DNA of 64,000 nt from Paenibacillus woosongensis (GCF_009725165.1 NZ_WNZW01000001.1:558001-622000); one strand, 5' to 3'. Shown: positions 9,279 through 18,292, counted from the stretch's first letter. Made by a program: numbers and translations. Notes: a model not told the origin generated them from the letters alone.

Positions 9279-9388
9279 ACCGCATACCTCCTCAGGAATG
9301 TCTGATCAAATACGCTACACTGGATAATTAACCATTATGCCGACATCTAAACGCAGAAAGCAGGCGGGTTTTCTTCCCCGCCCCCAGT

Positions 9389-9449
9389 AAAATAAAAAAA
9401 CTGCCTACTAGGCAGTTTGTCATTTGTTTATAGAGCGGGTGATGGGAAT
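9389..9449 (-). repeat. Direct repeat copy A: terminator plus tRNA-Gly 3' end
   Basis: About 61 bases nearly identical to 9585-9645. The shared block contains an intrinsic terminator hairpin and the last 15 bases of a tRNA-Gly gene. Copy B belongs to the intact tRNA, so copy A is a duplicated flank. Confidence 0.8.
9398..9417 (-). terminator. Intrinsic terminator of the tRNA-Gly-like element
   Basis: Arms AAACTGCC and GGCAGTTT followed on the minus strand by a T7 run: a duplicate of the tRNA-Gly terminator at 9594-9613. Confidence 0.75.
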
Positions 9450-9583
9450 ACTCAGCCACTTGATTAAAATGCGATCCCTCGGCTCGCGATTAGAGGTTAT
9501 GGCTGACGCGCGTCCTTTCGGGAATTTATCGAGATGCTTTCACGGACGGTCGAACCCCTTTGCGGGTTCTCTTCCCTACCCGC
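9435..9583 (-). ncRNA. Candidate structured RNA, or disrupted tRNA-Gly copy
   Basis: 149 bases bounded by both halves of the tRNA-Gly acceptor stem: GCGGGT at the minus-strand 5' end, and a 3' end identical to the intact gene for 15 bases. Between them the tRNA arms are replaced by other inverted repeats. From 5' to 3' these are a GGGAA/TTCCC extension of the closing stem, GAACCC/GGGTTC, CGTCC/GGACG, and TCAGCCA/TGGCTGA enclosing GCGA/TCGC. Together they draw a four-way junction followed by an intrinsic terminator. It has no anticodon arm and cannot be a tRNA. It could be a pseudogene carrying a palindromic insertion or a distinct small RNA; I do not recognise a family. Confidence 0.45.
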
Positions 9584-9584
9584 C

Positions 9585-9645
9585 AAATCAAAAAAACTGC
9601 CAATAGGCAGTTTATCAATTGCATTATGGAGCGGGTGATGGGAAT
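9585..9645 (-). repeat. Direct repeat copy B: terminator plus tRNA-Gly 3' end
   Basis: Partner of 9389-9449, lying within the intact tRNA-Gly transcription unit. Confidence 0.8.
9594..9613 (-). terminator. Terminator of the tRNA-Pro/tRNA-Gly unit
   Basis: An 8-bp stem (AAACTGCC/GGCAGTTT) with a 4-base loop and a T-run on the minus strand, 13 bases after the tRNA-Gly CCA end. Confidence 0.85.
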
Positions 9646-9700
9646 CGAACCCACGCTACCAGCTTGGAAGGCTGGAGTTCTACCATTGAACTACACCCGC
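9627..9700 (-). tRNA. tRNA-Gly (UCC)
   Basis: Full cloverleaf on the minus strand: acceptor GCGGGTG/CACCCGC, anticodon stem CCAGC/GCTGG with loop CTTCCAA (anticodon TCC), T-loop GTTCGATTC, discriminator T and an encoded CCA. Confidence 0.97.
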
Positions 9701-9769
9701 AGCTCTACCCACAAAAGTGAAGATAAGTTTCAGTAAAAACTGATTGCTTCTGCAAGGGCTACTATATTA

Positions 9770-9846
9770 TGGTCGGGACGACACGATTTGAACATGCGAC
9801 CCCCTGGTCCCAAACCAGGTGCTCTACCAAGCTGAGCTACGTCCCG
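9770..9846 (-). tRNA. tRNA-Pro (UGG)
   Basis: Minus-strand cloverleaf with acceptor CGGGACG/CGTCCCG, anticodon stem CCTGG/CCAGG around TTTGGGA (anticodon TGG), T-loop GTTCAAATC and an encoded CCA. It lies 69 bases upstream of tRNA-Gly and is probably co-transcribed with it. Confidence 0.97.
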
Positions 9847-9977
9847 AGGCTTCAATCGAGCAAGCTGCTCGTGAAGACAAAAATAAATATACCACTTCTG
9901 TTCCATCAATGCAACAGCTAATTTATTACAATTGGCCCGCGCACCTGTATAACTTTGTTATAACATTGAGGATTGCC

Positions 9978-12098
9978 CTATCCGGCGATACGGGTGAGGA
10001 AACGGCGCTCAAACAACCCTGCAGGCACCGGCTTGCTGAACAAATAACCTTGCCCCTCATGGCAATTCTGAAGCTTGAGAAATTCAAGCTGTTCCTCGTT
10101 CTCGACCCCTTCAGCTGTGACTTTCAGCTGCAGATGATGGGCCATCATCGCAATCGTGGAGACGATAGCCGCTCCGCTTCCGTCCAACATAACCTCCTTG
10201 ACGAAGGAACGATCAATTTTGAGACGGTCGATCGGCAGCGTCTTCAAATAGTAAAGAGAGCTGTAGCCCGTGCCGAAATCGTCGATGCTAATGTGAACAC
10301 CTAGCCGCTTCAACCTCTGAAGCTGCTCAAAAGCCGTGTCGATGTCGAATGTCATGCTTTCCGTTACCTCCAGCTCCAAATATTTTGCTTCCAGGCCGAC
10401 CTCCTGCAAAATGCAATCGACCTTATCGGCCAAATTGTGCTGGCGGAATTGCCGCATGGATAAGTTGACGGACACGCATATCGGGGTATAACCATCGTCC
10501 TGCCACTTCTTGTTATAGCTGCAGGCGGTACGCAGCACCCATTCCCCCAGTGGAACAATCAGTCCGCTGTCTTCAGCGACCGGAATGAACTCGCCCGGCG
10601 AAAGCACTCCCCGGCGCGGATGGTTCCAGCGCACCAGGGCCTCCACGCCAACTACCCGGCCGCTGTCGAGGCTGACCTGAGGCTGAAATTCCAGGAAAAA
10701 TTCCTCCCGCTCCAAGCCTTTACGCATATCGTTCTCCAGCTCTATTCGGGATTGGGTCTGATTCTTGATCGCAGGCGTATAGCGGACGAATTCCAGTCCC
10801 TGTTCCTTGCCATTATGTACAGCCATATCGGCATTTTGAATGATTTGCTCTACGTTTTGGCCGTCAAGGGGATATATGGAGAGCCCCATGCTCAAGGAAA
10901 TATGATACTCGGTATTTTCAATCGTTACCGCAGGGTGAATCGATTTAAGCAACTGCAATGCCCTGATCTCAATCGCACGCGGATCCGAATATTCCGGGAT
11001 CGTGACCGCGAATTCGTCTTCTCCCATACGGTAGACGCCCTCCTCCGGTAAACAGCGCCGGCTCACCCGTGCTCCTAAATCAGTTAGCAGCTTGTCGCCC
11101 GCACGATATCCGAAAGCATCATTAATCGCCTTGAAGCGATTGATGTTCAGGACGGCCACTCCCGTGTAAAGCCCCGTCCTGCCTTCTGGGACCAGATGGC
11201 CGGCCAGCCGTTCCTTTAGCCTTCGAAGATTAGGCAGATTCGTCAAATCATCGTGATAGGCCATATGCATCATTTGAGCCTCCGCAAGCTGTTGGCCGCG
11301 AAACGGCTCCTCAATCGTTAGGCGGTAGACCCCTTTTAGCACATAATAATAGGAAATAGCCGTAAACCATTCCCCGGCAACATGCGCAATGCCAATATCG
11401 GAGGGATCCGCTGCCGTCAATAATATATGCCCGATCATCATAAATAAAAGCGCACAGACGACTGTTAATGCCGCTGGCGGACGCTCCTTCCGGTACCGGT
11501 ACAATATTGCGAATATTCCGAGCGTATATAGAAAGGGCACGACAATCCAGACCGCCTGCTTCGTTGTGCCGGGAGCCTGATTCCCAAGAAGCTGGGGAAG
11601 CTGAAACTGGTATTTGTACAGCAGTACGATACCTACCAGCAGTAAGACTGAAGCTCCTGAAAAAGCAGCCGCTTTATGGCGCATGGATACTTGCTTGTCC
11701 GGCACACTGAAAATAAACAGCATCCCTACCGCCCCGAGCAAATGGGATAATAACATGAACCACGCGGAGAGCGTATATCCAGGCATAAAACCAAACAAAG
11801 AAACGCCGACGAAAGTGGCGATATGAAGCACATCCAATATACCGACGATGAAAAACAACACGGCAGAATAAAGACGCTGTCTGGACAGTTTGTCCGTAAA
11901 TAGCATCCAGCCCTGTGCAAAGACTGCGAAGGCAACCGCTCCATACATCAGCCCTGCGAGCAAATACATCGCCAGACGGGCCGAAGCAGAGATAACAGGA
12001 GTATCAATGGCTGTTGAAAGATATACAACACCCAGCATCGCCAGCAAACCGAGCGAGCCCTGAATGATCGTAGACTTCTCTTCTTTCCTGATTTCCAT
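9978..12098 (-). CDS. Membrane GGDEF/EAL protein, probable c-di-GMP phosphodiesterase
   Basis: 706 residues. The N-terminal ~250 residues hold about seven membrane helices resembling a MASE-type sensor (MASE3-like). A GGDEF domain (about 285-435) follows, then an EAL domain (about 445-695). The EAL site is intact: EAL with Glu486, DDFGTGYSSL and AEGVE are present, so cleavage of cyclic di-GMP is likely. The diguanylate cyclase signature reads GEDEF (359-363) instead of GGDEF, so synthesis may be lost and the domain may instead sense GTP. The ATG at 12098 is preferred over an upstream TTG because the GGGGG site is 9 bases before it. No PAS domain is visible. Confidence 0.9.
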   Translation of the reverse strand: MEIRKEEKSTIIQGSLGLLAMLGVVYLSTAIDTPVISASARLAMYLLAGLMYGAVAFAVFAQGWMLFTDKLSRQRLYSAVLFFIVGILDVLHIATFVGVSLFGFMPGYTLSAWFMLLSHLLGAVGMLFIFSVPDKQVSMRHKAAAFSGASVLLLVGIVLLYKYQFQLPQLLGNQAPGTTKQAVWIVVPFLYTLGIFAILYRYRKERPPAALTVVCALLFMMIGHILLTAADPSDIGIAHVAGEWFTAISYYYVLKGVYRLTIEEPFRGQQLAEAQMMHMAYHDDLTNLPNLRRLKERLAGHLVPEGRTGLYTGVAVLNINRFKAINDAFGYRAGDKLLTDLGARVSRRCLPEEGVYRMGEDEFAVTIPEYSDPRAIEIRALQLLKSIHPAVTIENTEYHISLSMGLSIYPLDGQNVEQIIQNADMAVHNGKEQGLEFVRYTPAIKNQTQSRIELENDMRKGLEREEFFLEFQPQVSLDSGRVVGVEALVRWNHPRRGVLSPGEFIPVAEDSGLIVPLGEWVLRTACSYNKKWQDDGYTPICVSVNLSMRQFRQHNLADKVDCILQEVGLEAKYLELEVTESMTFDIDTAFEQLQRLKRLGVHISIDDFGTGYSSLYYLKTLPIDRLKIDRSFVKEVMLDGSGAAIVSTIAMMAHHLQLKVTAEGVENEEQLEFLKLQNCHEGQGYLFSKPVPAGLFERRFLTRIAG

Positions 12099-12229
12099 AA
12101 TATTCAACCCCCGGAAATGGTAAAATGCGGTGCCCAGTCATGTTGCGCTTAACGAAACTAGGTATTATCCCGATGGTTTGCAGCTATTAATATTTCAACA
12201 TTTTTCGTTTATTTTCCTGCTTCTTTAGC

Positions 12230-12264
12230 AAAAAAAAGCGCCATGGTTTGTGTCACCATGACGC
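12230..12264 (-). terminator. Terminator after the aldolase-family gene
   Basis: An 11-base stem with one mismatch (12237-12247 and 12254-12264), followed on the minus strand by an unbroken T-run at 12230-12236. Confidence 0.85.
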
Positions 12265-12274
12265 TAACATTACA

Positions 12275-13234
12275 TTACTTTTTCTCAAAGCTCACTTCAG
12301 GCGTCGTCAGCTTATCGTAGAATTCCACCGCTTTATCCTTGTCAGCCGAAGCGCGCAAAGCCATGGCCGAACGCGGATGCTCATCCAGAGTTCCCGTGAT
12401 CATGTAAGGGATAAGGTAACCCCACTCTTCCTTCTCGCGAAGCGGAATCATCAGTTCTTCCAACACCCCAAGTACAGGGCGAAGATTGTATTTTGTATTT
12501 TTCAAATGAGTAACGAGCAGCTCCGTAGGGCAGTTGCCCGCCGCGCGGCCCATGCCGTATACAGAAGCATCCAGCAGCTCTACGCCCAGGTCCGCAGCGA
12601 CCAGCGTATTAGAGAATGCAAGCTGCATATTGTTATGCGTATGGACCCCAAGCCGCTTATTGGGCAAATGCGTCTTAAATTTGTTCACCAAGTGCTCCAT
12701 GTCTTTATAATCCAGGCTGCCGTAGGAGTCTACAATGTAAACTACGTCTACGACGCTCTCCTTGATCATTTCAAACGCTTCGAGCAGCTCGTGCTCCATC
12801 ACATTGGACAGCGCCATGATATTAATCGTTGTCTCATATCCGCGGTCATGGAATACTTGAACAAGCTGCAAAGCTTTATCTACGTCCTTAACATAACACG
12901 CCACGCGAATGAGGTCGAGAAGGCTCTCGCTGCGCGGCAAAATATCATTCTCGTCAACGCGGCCAATATCTACAAGCGCGGAAAGCTTAGTATGACCCTT
13001 TTGCGGGATTACTGTACGCAAAAATTCATCGTCTAGGAAGCGCCAAGGACCTGCATCATCGGCCCCCTTCAAGAGCTTTGGAGAGTTTTTATATCCGATT
13101 TCCATATAATCAACGCCAGCTTCATTAAGTCCGGCATACAGCTTCTGCACAAACTCCACACTGAAATCCCAGTTGTTGACTAATCCGCCGTCGCGAATGG
13201 TGCAATCTACAATCTTGCTCTGATTCACTTTCAT
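12275..13234 (-). CDS. DRE-TIM metallolyase family aldolase (HMGL-like)
   Basis: 319 residues of an HMG-CoA lyase/4-hydroxy-2-oxovalerate aldolase-like TIM barrel. The metal-binding signature DCTIRDGG begins at about residue 10; the paired metal His motif HTHNN lies at ~200, and GMGRAAGNCPTELL follows near 230. It lacks the DmpG communication domain and has no acetaldehyde dehydrogenase neighbour, so the substrate cannot be named; related proteins are usually just called aldolase catalytic domain proteins. The ATG at 13234 with GAAGGGAA upstream is chosen over a start 19 codons earlier. It stands alone between two terminators. Confidence 0.85.
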   Translation of the reverse strand: MKVNQSKIVDCTIRDGGLVNNWDFSVEFVQKLYAGLNEAGVDYMEIGYKNSPKLLKGADDAGPWRFLDDEFLRTVIPQKGHTKLSALVDIGRVDENDILPRSESLLDLIRVACYVKDVDKALQLVQVFHDRGYETTINIMALSNVMEHELLEAFEMIKESVVDVVYIVDSYGSLDYKDMEHLVNKFKTHLPNKRLGVHTHNNMQLAFSNTLVAADLGVELLDASVYGMGRAAGNCPTELLVTHLKNTKYNLRPVLGVLEELMIPLREKEEWGYLIPYMITGTLDEHPRSAMALRASADKDKAVEFYDKLTTPEVSFEKK

Positions 13235-13664
13235 GTTACCGATTCCCTTCGTCGTATGTTTTACTATCCATCTTACTTTAATAGAATTCAAAAAGTAAAG
13301 TAATTATTGTCATGAACTTTATCACAGGGATGATAAATTTCACATGACCTATTATTTTTGTATCTAATTGAGACTGGTTATCAATCTGACGGGCAATCCC
13401 AACGCGGGAACTTCCTTATTTGTAAGCTACCTCTTCTAATGAATATGTGAGCACCTGGCCTAGGGGTCAGCGGGACTGATTCACTTCCATGTTTGACATC
13501 ATAACCGTCTTCCTAGTATTAATTATTAAAAAAGCAAAAAAGGCGCCTGCGCCTCCTGCTCCCAGAAAAACTCCCGTTCAGCAGGCTGCAATAATGCCTC
13601 AGCACCTTCCTCCAGCTCTAACTAATATTCGGTTATGCTCATACTTAACGGAGTTCTCTTAAGG
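13235..13664. other. Intergenic region between the aldolase and kinase genes
   Basis: About 430 bases without a credible gene. The only clear element is the kinase terminator at 13531-13556. The part next to the aldolase gene is AT-rich and must hold its promoter, but no convincing -35/-10 pair stood out. Confidence 0.5.
13531..13556 (-). terminator. Terminator after the histidine kinase gene
   Basis: A compact GGCGC-AG-GCGCC hairpin on the minus strand, followed by two T6 runs separated by GC. Confidence 0.65.
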
Positions 13665-14786
13665 TTAAACGACTTTATTCGACACAATTGGAAGCGCTAT
13701 CACAAAAACAGTCCCAATCCCTTTCATACTATCGACAGAAATATTGCCTTTATGATTTCTGATGATCCGGTAGCTGACGGATAACCCAAGACCGGTTCCC
13801 TTCTCTTTCGTCGTAAAGAACGGATCGAACAATCGGCTTAATAACCCCTTGTCCATGCCATTCCCGTTATCCTGTATTGAAATATGGACGTACTTATCTA
13901 CCAGCTTCGCATCTAGATGTATAGTTCCGGTATATTCTGCATCGCTTACTTCCTCAATCGCATCCATCGCATTCTTGATGATGTTGAGCAGAACCTGCTT
14001 GATCTGCTTAACGTCAATAGATACGTATAATTCTCCATCCATGACCTGCAAATGGATTTCGCACCCTTTCATCAGTGCCTCGCTCTCTGTCAGCAGAACG
14101 ACTTCCTTCAGCAAAGAAGAAACGCTGATGACGCTTTTCTGGGGAGCAGACGGTTTGGAAGAGTTCAGAAATTCATGGATAATGTCATTAGCCCGATCGA
14201 TTTCCGTCAAAATGATTCGCGCATACTCATCGCGGCCAAGCTGAATCAAATGCGGACGTAATAGCTGAATGAATCCACGGATTGCGGTCAAGGGATTGCG
14301 AATTTCATGGGCGATCGCCGCGGAGATTTTACCGAGCATAGCGAGCTTGTCGTTCTGGTAAGCCGTCTGCTCGATCTGCTTGTAATCCGATACATCCTTT
14401 ACGCTGAGCAAATAATCTCCATCCATCTGATCCCCGTAAGTAATCGTGATCAGCCAATGACGACCGTATTCGTCAATGAGCTCATGATATTTTTTGCGAT
14501 GAAAAATAGCTTCTCTATATATTCGTAATATTCTTCGCTTCTTGAAACGACTAAGGTGAGGGTGACGCAGCATTTGCAGCAAGTTGCAGCCGATAAGCGA
14601 CTGGCGTGGGATCTCCATAAGCTTGGCCATTTGCACATTAATAAAAGTTAATACGCCTTCGCTATCAAACAGTATAATCCCACTATCGAGATTTTCTAGG
14701 ACATTCTCATACTTGTTCTTGACAAGCTGCGTCGATTGAAATGCCTTGACAGACTGCAGCAAAGTTTCTTGGAACTCACTTAACAA
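13665..14786 (-). CDS. PAS-domain sensor histidine kinase, sporulation-kinase type
   Basis: About 373 residues with no membrane segment: an N-terminal helix, a PAS domain (about 30-135), a HisKA dimerisation helix carrying the phospho-acceptor motif AHEIRNPLTAIRGF (about residue 160), and an HATPase domain with N-box NIIKNAMDAI, G1 DNGNGM, F-box DPFFTTKEKG and G2 TGLGLSVSYRI. The arrangement matches the Bacillus KinA-E group that feeds the Spo0 phosphorelay; no response regulator is adjacent, which fits an orphan phosphorelay kinase. The TTG at 14786 is preferred because AAAGGGGG lies 7 bases upstream; a GTG at 14807 is the alternative. Confidence 0.85.
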   Translation of the reverse strand: MLSEFQETLLQSVKAFQSTQLVKNKYENVLENLDSGIILFDSEGVLTFINVQMAKLMEIPRQSLIGCNLLQMLRHPHLSRFKKRRILRIYREAIFHRKKYHELIDEYGRHWLITITYGDQMDGDYLLSVKDVSDYKQIEQTAYQNDKLAMLGKISAAIAHEIRNPLTAIRGFIQLLRPHLIQLGRDEYARIILTEIDRANDIIHEFLNSSKPSAPQKSVISVSSLLKEVVLLTESEALMKGCEIHLQVMDGELYVSIDVKQIKQVLLNIIKNAMDAIEEVSDAEYTGTIHLDAKLVDKYVHISIQDNGNGMDKGLLSRLFDPFFTTKEKGTGLGLSVSYRIIRNHKGNISVDSMKGIGTVFVIALPIVSNKVV

Positions 14787-15030
14787 GTTGATTCCCCCTT
14801 TTCCCACAATGGTATCCCTGCCAATCCGACAACATTCAACCCTACTCCACGCTGCAACCTTACCATTTCAAACATCGGGCTCCCTAAGACAAAGAACCGA
14901 TTAGATTCTCCCATTTATAGTCAGACAAATATCAAATGTTATTACCCTAAATAGAGAATTTTAATCACTCTTATCATAGTAAACATTTTTATTTAACGTC
15001 AATCAGAGATACTGTCGAAAAAAGATGGAT

Positions 15031-15064
15031 AAAAAAATGAAGCAGCCCGCTTGGGGGCCACTTC
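15031..15064 (-). terminator. Terminator after the small Cys-containing gene
   Basis: An imperfect stem (GAAG..GCCC / GGGC..CTTC) followed on the minus strand by a T7 run. Confidence 0.65.
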
Positions 15065-15075
15065 ATACTATCGTC

Positions 15076-15483
15076 CTATTTATTGTATTGCAGCCGTGCT
15101 TTACGGCGGCTCATGACGGCGAGACGCTTCTTCAACTCACTTTCCCATTTCGCGTCCTGAATGCCTTTGGCGACCGCAAGCAGATCCAGCGCCATATCAA
15201 TTTGACTCTGCACGATATCCAGAGGATCCTCATCCTCAACGTTGACGCAATTGCCAAAAATCGTCTCCTCGTCCTCCATAATAAAATCCCCGAAGTCGAT
15301 TTCCGAAACGCCGTCACCATGCGCATATTCCGCCAGTATCTCATATTCATGCTCTACTTTATAATGAACTTCCACCCGATGGCATACCGGACAAAGCAGC
15401 AGGGGAACATTATGAACCTGTGTACGATAATGCTTCAACGTCCCCTTAGTCCCGACCATACTGGCTCCACAGCAAAAACTCAT
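15076..15483 (-). CDS. Conserved hypothetical protein with a possible N-terminal zinc site
   Basis: 135 residues. Two adjacent cysteines (4, 5) and a CPVC pair (31-34) within the first 40 residues suggest a small zinc ribbon, similar in layout to YgiT-type fingers. A very acidic stretch follows (EDEETIFGNCVNVEDEDPLD) and then a basic C-terminal helix ending in RRKARLQ. No function is recognised. An ATG follows GGTGATGGGGA; AAGGGTG sits 7 bases upstream. It lies downstream of the leuB terminator, so it needs its own promoter. Confidence 0.65.
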   Translation of the reverse strand: MSFCCGASMVGTKGTLKHYRTQVHNVPLLLCPVCHRVEVHYKVEHEYEILAEYAHGDGVSEIDFGDFIMEDEETIFGNCVNVEDEDPLDIVQSQIDMALDLLAVAKGIQDAKWESELKKRLAVMSRRKARLQYNK

Positions 15484-15633
15484 TCCCCATCACCCTTTCC
15501 CGATTTAGACTTCGGTATTTCCTTTAATTTATTCGTGACCGCTGCTTTAGATTCCTTCGAATCATTGTAATTATACACTCTTTTTGCGATTTTTGAGCTT
15601 AAAGAACTAAATTTCCCCACTATATATGAGGGA

Positions 15634-15674
15634 AAAAAAGCCCCCTGCCTCTGGTCAAACCGCCAGACAGGGGA
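15634..15674 (-). terminator. Terminator after leuB
   Basis: A strong stem (CCCCTGTCTGG paired with CCAGAGGCAGGGG) with an 8-base loop, then a T7 run on the minus strand, about 90 bases after the leuB stop. Confidence 0.9.
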
Positions 15675-15764
15675 CATCATTATTCCGTTCATAAGCTCAA
15701 GTTATTATCGCCTCGTTCCAGTCCACTTCGGATGCCTAGGGCATCCTGTTATAAACTTAGAACC

Positions 15765-16844
15765 TTATTTGCGGATAGCCGCTACAATCAGGTCGCCCAT
15801 TTCTTTCGTGCCGATGGCTTTGCTCTTGTCGACCGCAATATCCCCGGTACGGTGACCCGCGTCCAATACTTCAGCTACGGCTGCCTCGATGGCATCTGCA
15901 GCATCGGCGTAACCAAAGGTCAGGCGGAACATCAGAGCGACGGACAAAATCGTCGCGATCGGGTTCGCCAGGTTCTGTCCGGCAATGTCAGGCGCAGAAC
16001 CGTGAACAGGCTCATACAGACCGAAGCTGCCTTCCCCAAGGGATGCGGACGAGAGCATACCGATCGAACCTGTCAGCATCGCTGCTTCATCGCTAAGAAT
16101 ATCGCCGAACATGTTCTCCGTAACAATAACGTCGAAGCTGGCTGGACGGCGCAGCAGCTGCATCGCGCAATTGTCTACAAGCACATGTTCCAGTTCGACA
16201 TCCGGATATTCGGGAGCAACCCGGTTGACGACTTCGCGCCAGAGACGTGAAGTTTCCAGAACGTTGGCCTTATCGACAGAAGCCAGTTTCTTGCGGCGCT
16301 TCTGGGCAATCTCGAACGCCTGGCGCACGATGCGCTCCACTTCGTTTACATTGTATGCGCAAGTGTCCACAGCTTCCTGCCCGTTCTCGGTTTCGCGGCG
16401 GAATTTCTCACCGAAATAAATACCGCCTGTCAGTTCGCGAACAACCATCAAATCGGTTCCTTCAAGCACTTCCGGTTTCAATGTGGAAGCATCCTTCAGG
16501 CAATCGAACACAACTGCCGGACGTAGGTTCGAGAACAACCCCAACGCTTTACGGATGCCCAGCAGCCCTGTCTCCGGACGAAGCTCCTTCGGATTGTTGT
16601 CCCATTTTGGACCGCCAACTGCCCCAAGCAGAACAGCGTCGGCACGCTGACAAATTTCCAAGGTTTCCTGCGGCAGCGGAGTGCCTTTCTCATCGATTGC
16701 AATGCCTCCAAACAAAGCATGCTCCGTCTCAAAACGGTATCCGAACACTTCCTCCGTACGCTTGAGGACTTTTTCTGCTTCAGCTACAACCTCAGGGCCG
16801 ATTCCATCTCCAGCGATAACCGCAATTTTCTTCACTTCTGTCAT
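15765..16844 (-). CDS. leuB: 3-Isopropylmalate dehydrogenase
   Basis: Third step of leucine biosynthesis: NAD-dependent oxidative decarboxylation of 3-isopropylmalate. 359 residues, full family length. The N-terminus [14 protein letters not shown], the central [10 protein letters not shown] segment (catalytic Tyr) and the C-terminal [22 protein letters not shown] coenzyme loop are all present. Start ATG with GAGGGAG about 10 bases upstream. It lies on the ilvBHC strand but is separated by a dehydrogenase gene and two terminators. leuA, leuC and leuD are not in the window. Confidence 0.97.
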   Translation of the reverse strand: MTEVKKIAVIAGDGIGPEVVAEAEKVLKRTEEVFGYRFETEHALFGGIAIDEKGTPLPQETLEICQRADAVLLGAVGGPKWDNNPKELRPETGLLGIRKALGLFSNLRPAVVFDCLKDASTLKPEVLEGTDLMVVRELTGGIYFGEKFRRETENGQEAVDTCAYNVNEVERIVRQAFEIAQKRRKKLASVDKANVLETSRLWREVVNRVAPEYPDVELEHVLVDNCAMQLLRRPASFDVIVTENMFGDILSDEAAMLTGSIGMLSSASLGEGSFGLYEPVHGSAPDIAGQNLANPIATILSVALMFRLTFGYADAADAIEAAVAEVLDAGHRTGDIAVDKSKAIGTKEMGDLIVAAIRK

Positions 16845-16971
16845 GACTTACAACTCCCTCTTCATCACTATACTCTTCGAACAATACTCTTCTTCTAGTT
16901 GTAACATAACGGGTAAGGATAAACAAAGATATAGAATCTATTAATGCTATAGGTTTTAACTATAACGCAAA

Positions 16972-17004
16972 AGGGATTATATCCGCCTATAGCGGATTAT
17001 CCCT
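16972..17004 (-). terminator. Terminator after the glycerol dehydrogenase-like gene
   Basis: A nearly perfect 13-15-bp stem (16972-16986 with 16992-17004) and a short T4 run on the minus strand. It isolates leuB transcription from the gene upstream. Confidence 0.7.
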
Positions 17005-17033
17005 GAAAATATCATAGACGTCATGACAGTGGA

Positions 17034-18140
17034 TTACTCGTTGCGATACGATTCTGCAATCGCATTGGCCGCCACAATGGCACTATACACGTCATCCGGG
17101 GTGACCGGAAATGGCATATTTCCCATCGTATCGCCTTCCGCACAGGCCGCCTCGGCCACTTGGCGCCATTCCTCCTCGACGAATTTGGTTACGCCGAGAT
17201 CCTTTAAGGTTAGAGGAAGGCCGACCCCTTTCACGATGCCGATTACTGTCTCCAGCTCCTCCTTTGGAGCATTTTCCAGCACAAGCTGGGCAAGCAGCCC
17301 AAAGGTAACCTTCTCCCCATGCTGCGCCTTATGAAGCGACGGAACGGCGGTCATGCCGTTATGAATCGCATGGGCAGCGGCCAAACCGCCCGACTCGGCG
17401 CCGACGCCGCTCAGGTAAATCGTTGCCTCGATTGTATCCTCGACGGCCTTGGTCGCTACTCCCTGCTCTACAGCGCGCTGAGCCTTTACCGCATTTTCGA
17501 TCAGTGTCTCGTAACATAACCGTGCTAATCCGAGTCCTGTCGTCGACGGCTTCATCAACGCCAAGTTGTCGCCAAATGACTGATAGCAGGCCCGGGCTTC
17601 GAAATACGTCGCCAAAGCATCGCCGATGCCAGCCGCAAAAAAACGCGGCGGAGCCGCGGCCAATATTCCGGTATCTGCCAACACGATGTCCGGGTTACTT
17701 GGCAGGAACAGATACTCGTCGAAGGAGCCATCCTTCTTGTATATGACCGCAAGTGCAGTGCATGGAGCATCGGTAGAGGCGATCGTAGGGAAAATAACGA
17801 CCGGCAGCTTCTCATAATACGCCGTCGCCTTGGCGGTATCGAGCGTCTTGCCGCCGCCGATTCCAACGATGATGTTCGCTCCTGCTTTGCGGGCCAGCTC
17901 GCGGTGGCGGTTGATTTCTTCCTTCGTGCATTCATAGTTGAATTTTTCAAATACAGCTTTATTGCCGCCCTCCTCGATGGATTTCCCGGCCTCCTTCCGG
18001 GCGCGCTCTAGAATGAACTCATCGCAAACGATATAGGCGCTGTCGCCGAAGAACTGCATGTATTCATTAAAGCTCGCAAGAAGTCCTTTTCCGGTAATGT
18101 ATTTCTTAGGGGAGGTAATCGATTTAACGTTGTTCTTCAT
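17034..18140 (-). CDS. gldA: Glycerol dehydrogenase-like, GldA-type alcohol dehydrogenase
   Basis: 368 residues of the iron/zinc-dependent group III dehydrogenase family. The NAD-binding GIGGGKTLDTAKA motif is at about 95; metal ligands are likely Asp in GIGDALATYFEARA (about 170), His in AAHAIHNG and His in KAQHGEKVTFG. Closest to glycerol dehydrogenase (glycerol to dihydroxyacetone), though the substrate is inferred from family only. The ATG at 18140 with AAAGGAG 11 bases upstream replaces an ORF start 35 codons earlier. It lies between ilvC and leuB with a terminator on both sides, so it is probably not part of either unit. Confidence 0.85.
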   Translation of the reverse strand: MKNNVKSITSPKKYITGKGLLASFNEYMQFFGDSAYIVCDEFILERARKEAGKSIEEGGNKAVFEKFNYECTKEEINRHRELARKAGANIIVGIGGGKTLDTAKATAYYEKLPVVIFPTIASTDAPCTALAVIYKKDGSFDEYLFLPSNPDIVLADTGILAAAPPRFFAAGIGDALATYFEARACYQSFGDNLALMKPSTTGLGLARLCYETLIENAVKAQRAVEQGVATKAVEDTIEATIYLSGVGAESGGLAAAHAIHNGMTAVPSLHKAQHGEKVTFGLLAQLVLENAPKEELETVIGIVKGVGLPLTLKDLGVTKFVEEEWRQVAEAACAEGDTMGNMPFPVTPDDVYSAIVAANAIAESYRNE

Positions 18141-18243
18141 GCTGGTTTGATCTCCTTTGGTAAAATTTTTGCTCCGTTCCCCTTTAAGATAAGCTAATCC
18201 GACTGGATTTAAACACATAAGCGCGATATGATCCGGCGGGCGC

Positions 18244-18272
18244 AAAAAAGCCGCGGAGTAATCTCCACGGCT
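18244..18272 (-). terminator. Terminator after ilvC
   Basis: A 10-bp stem with one mismatch and a TAAT loop, then T6 on the minus strand, 20 bases after the ilvC stop. Confidence 0.85.
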
Positions 18273-18292
18273 TGATTTGTAAGTATGAATAA

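Noticed and set aside
15480-15692. 70-codon minus-strand frame before the small Cys-containing gene
   Set aside because: It reads through the leuB terminator hairpin and has no ribosome site.
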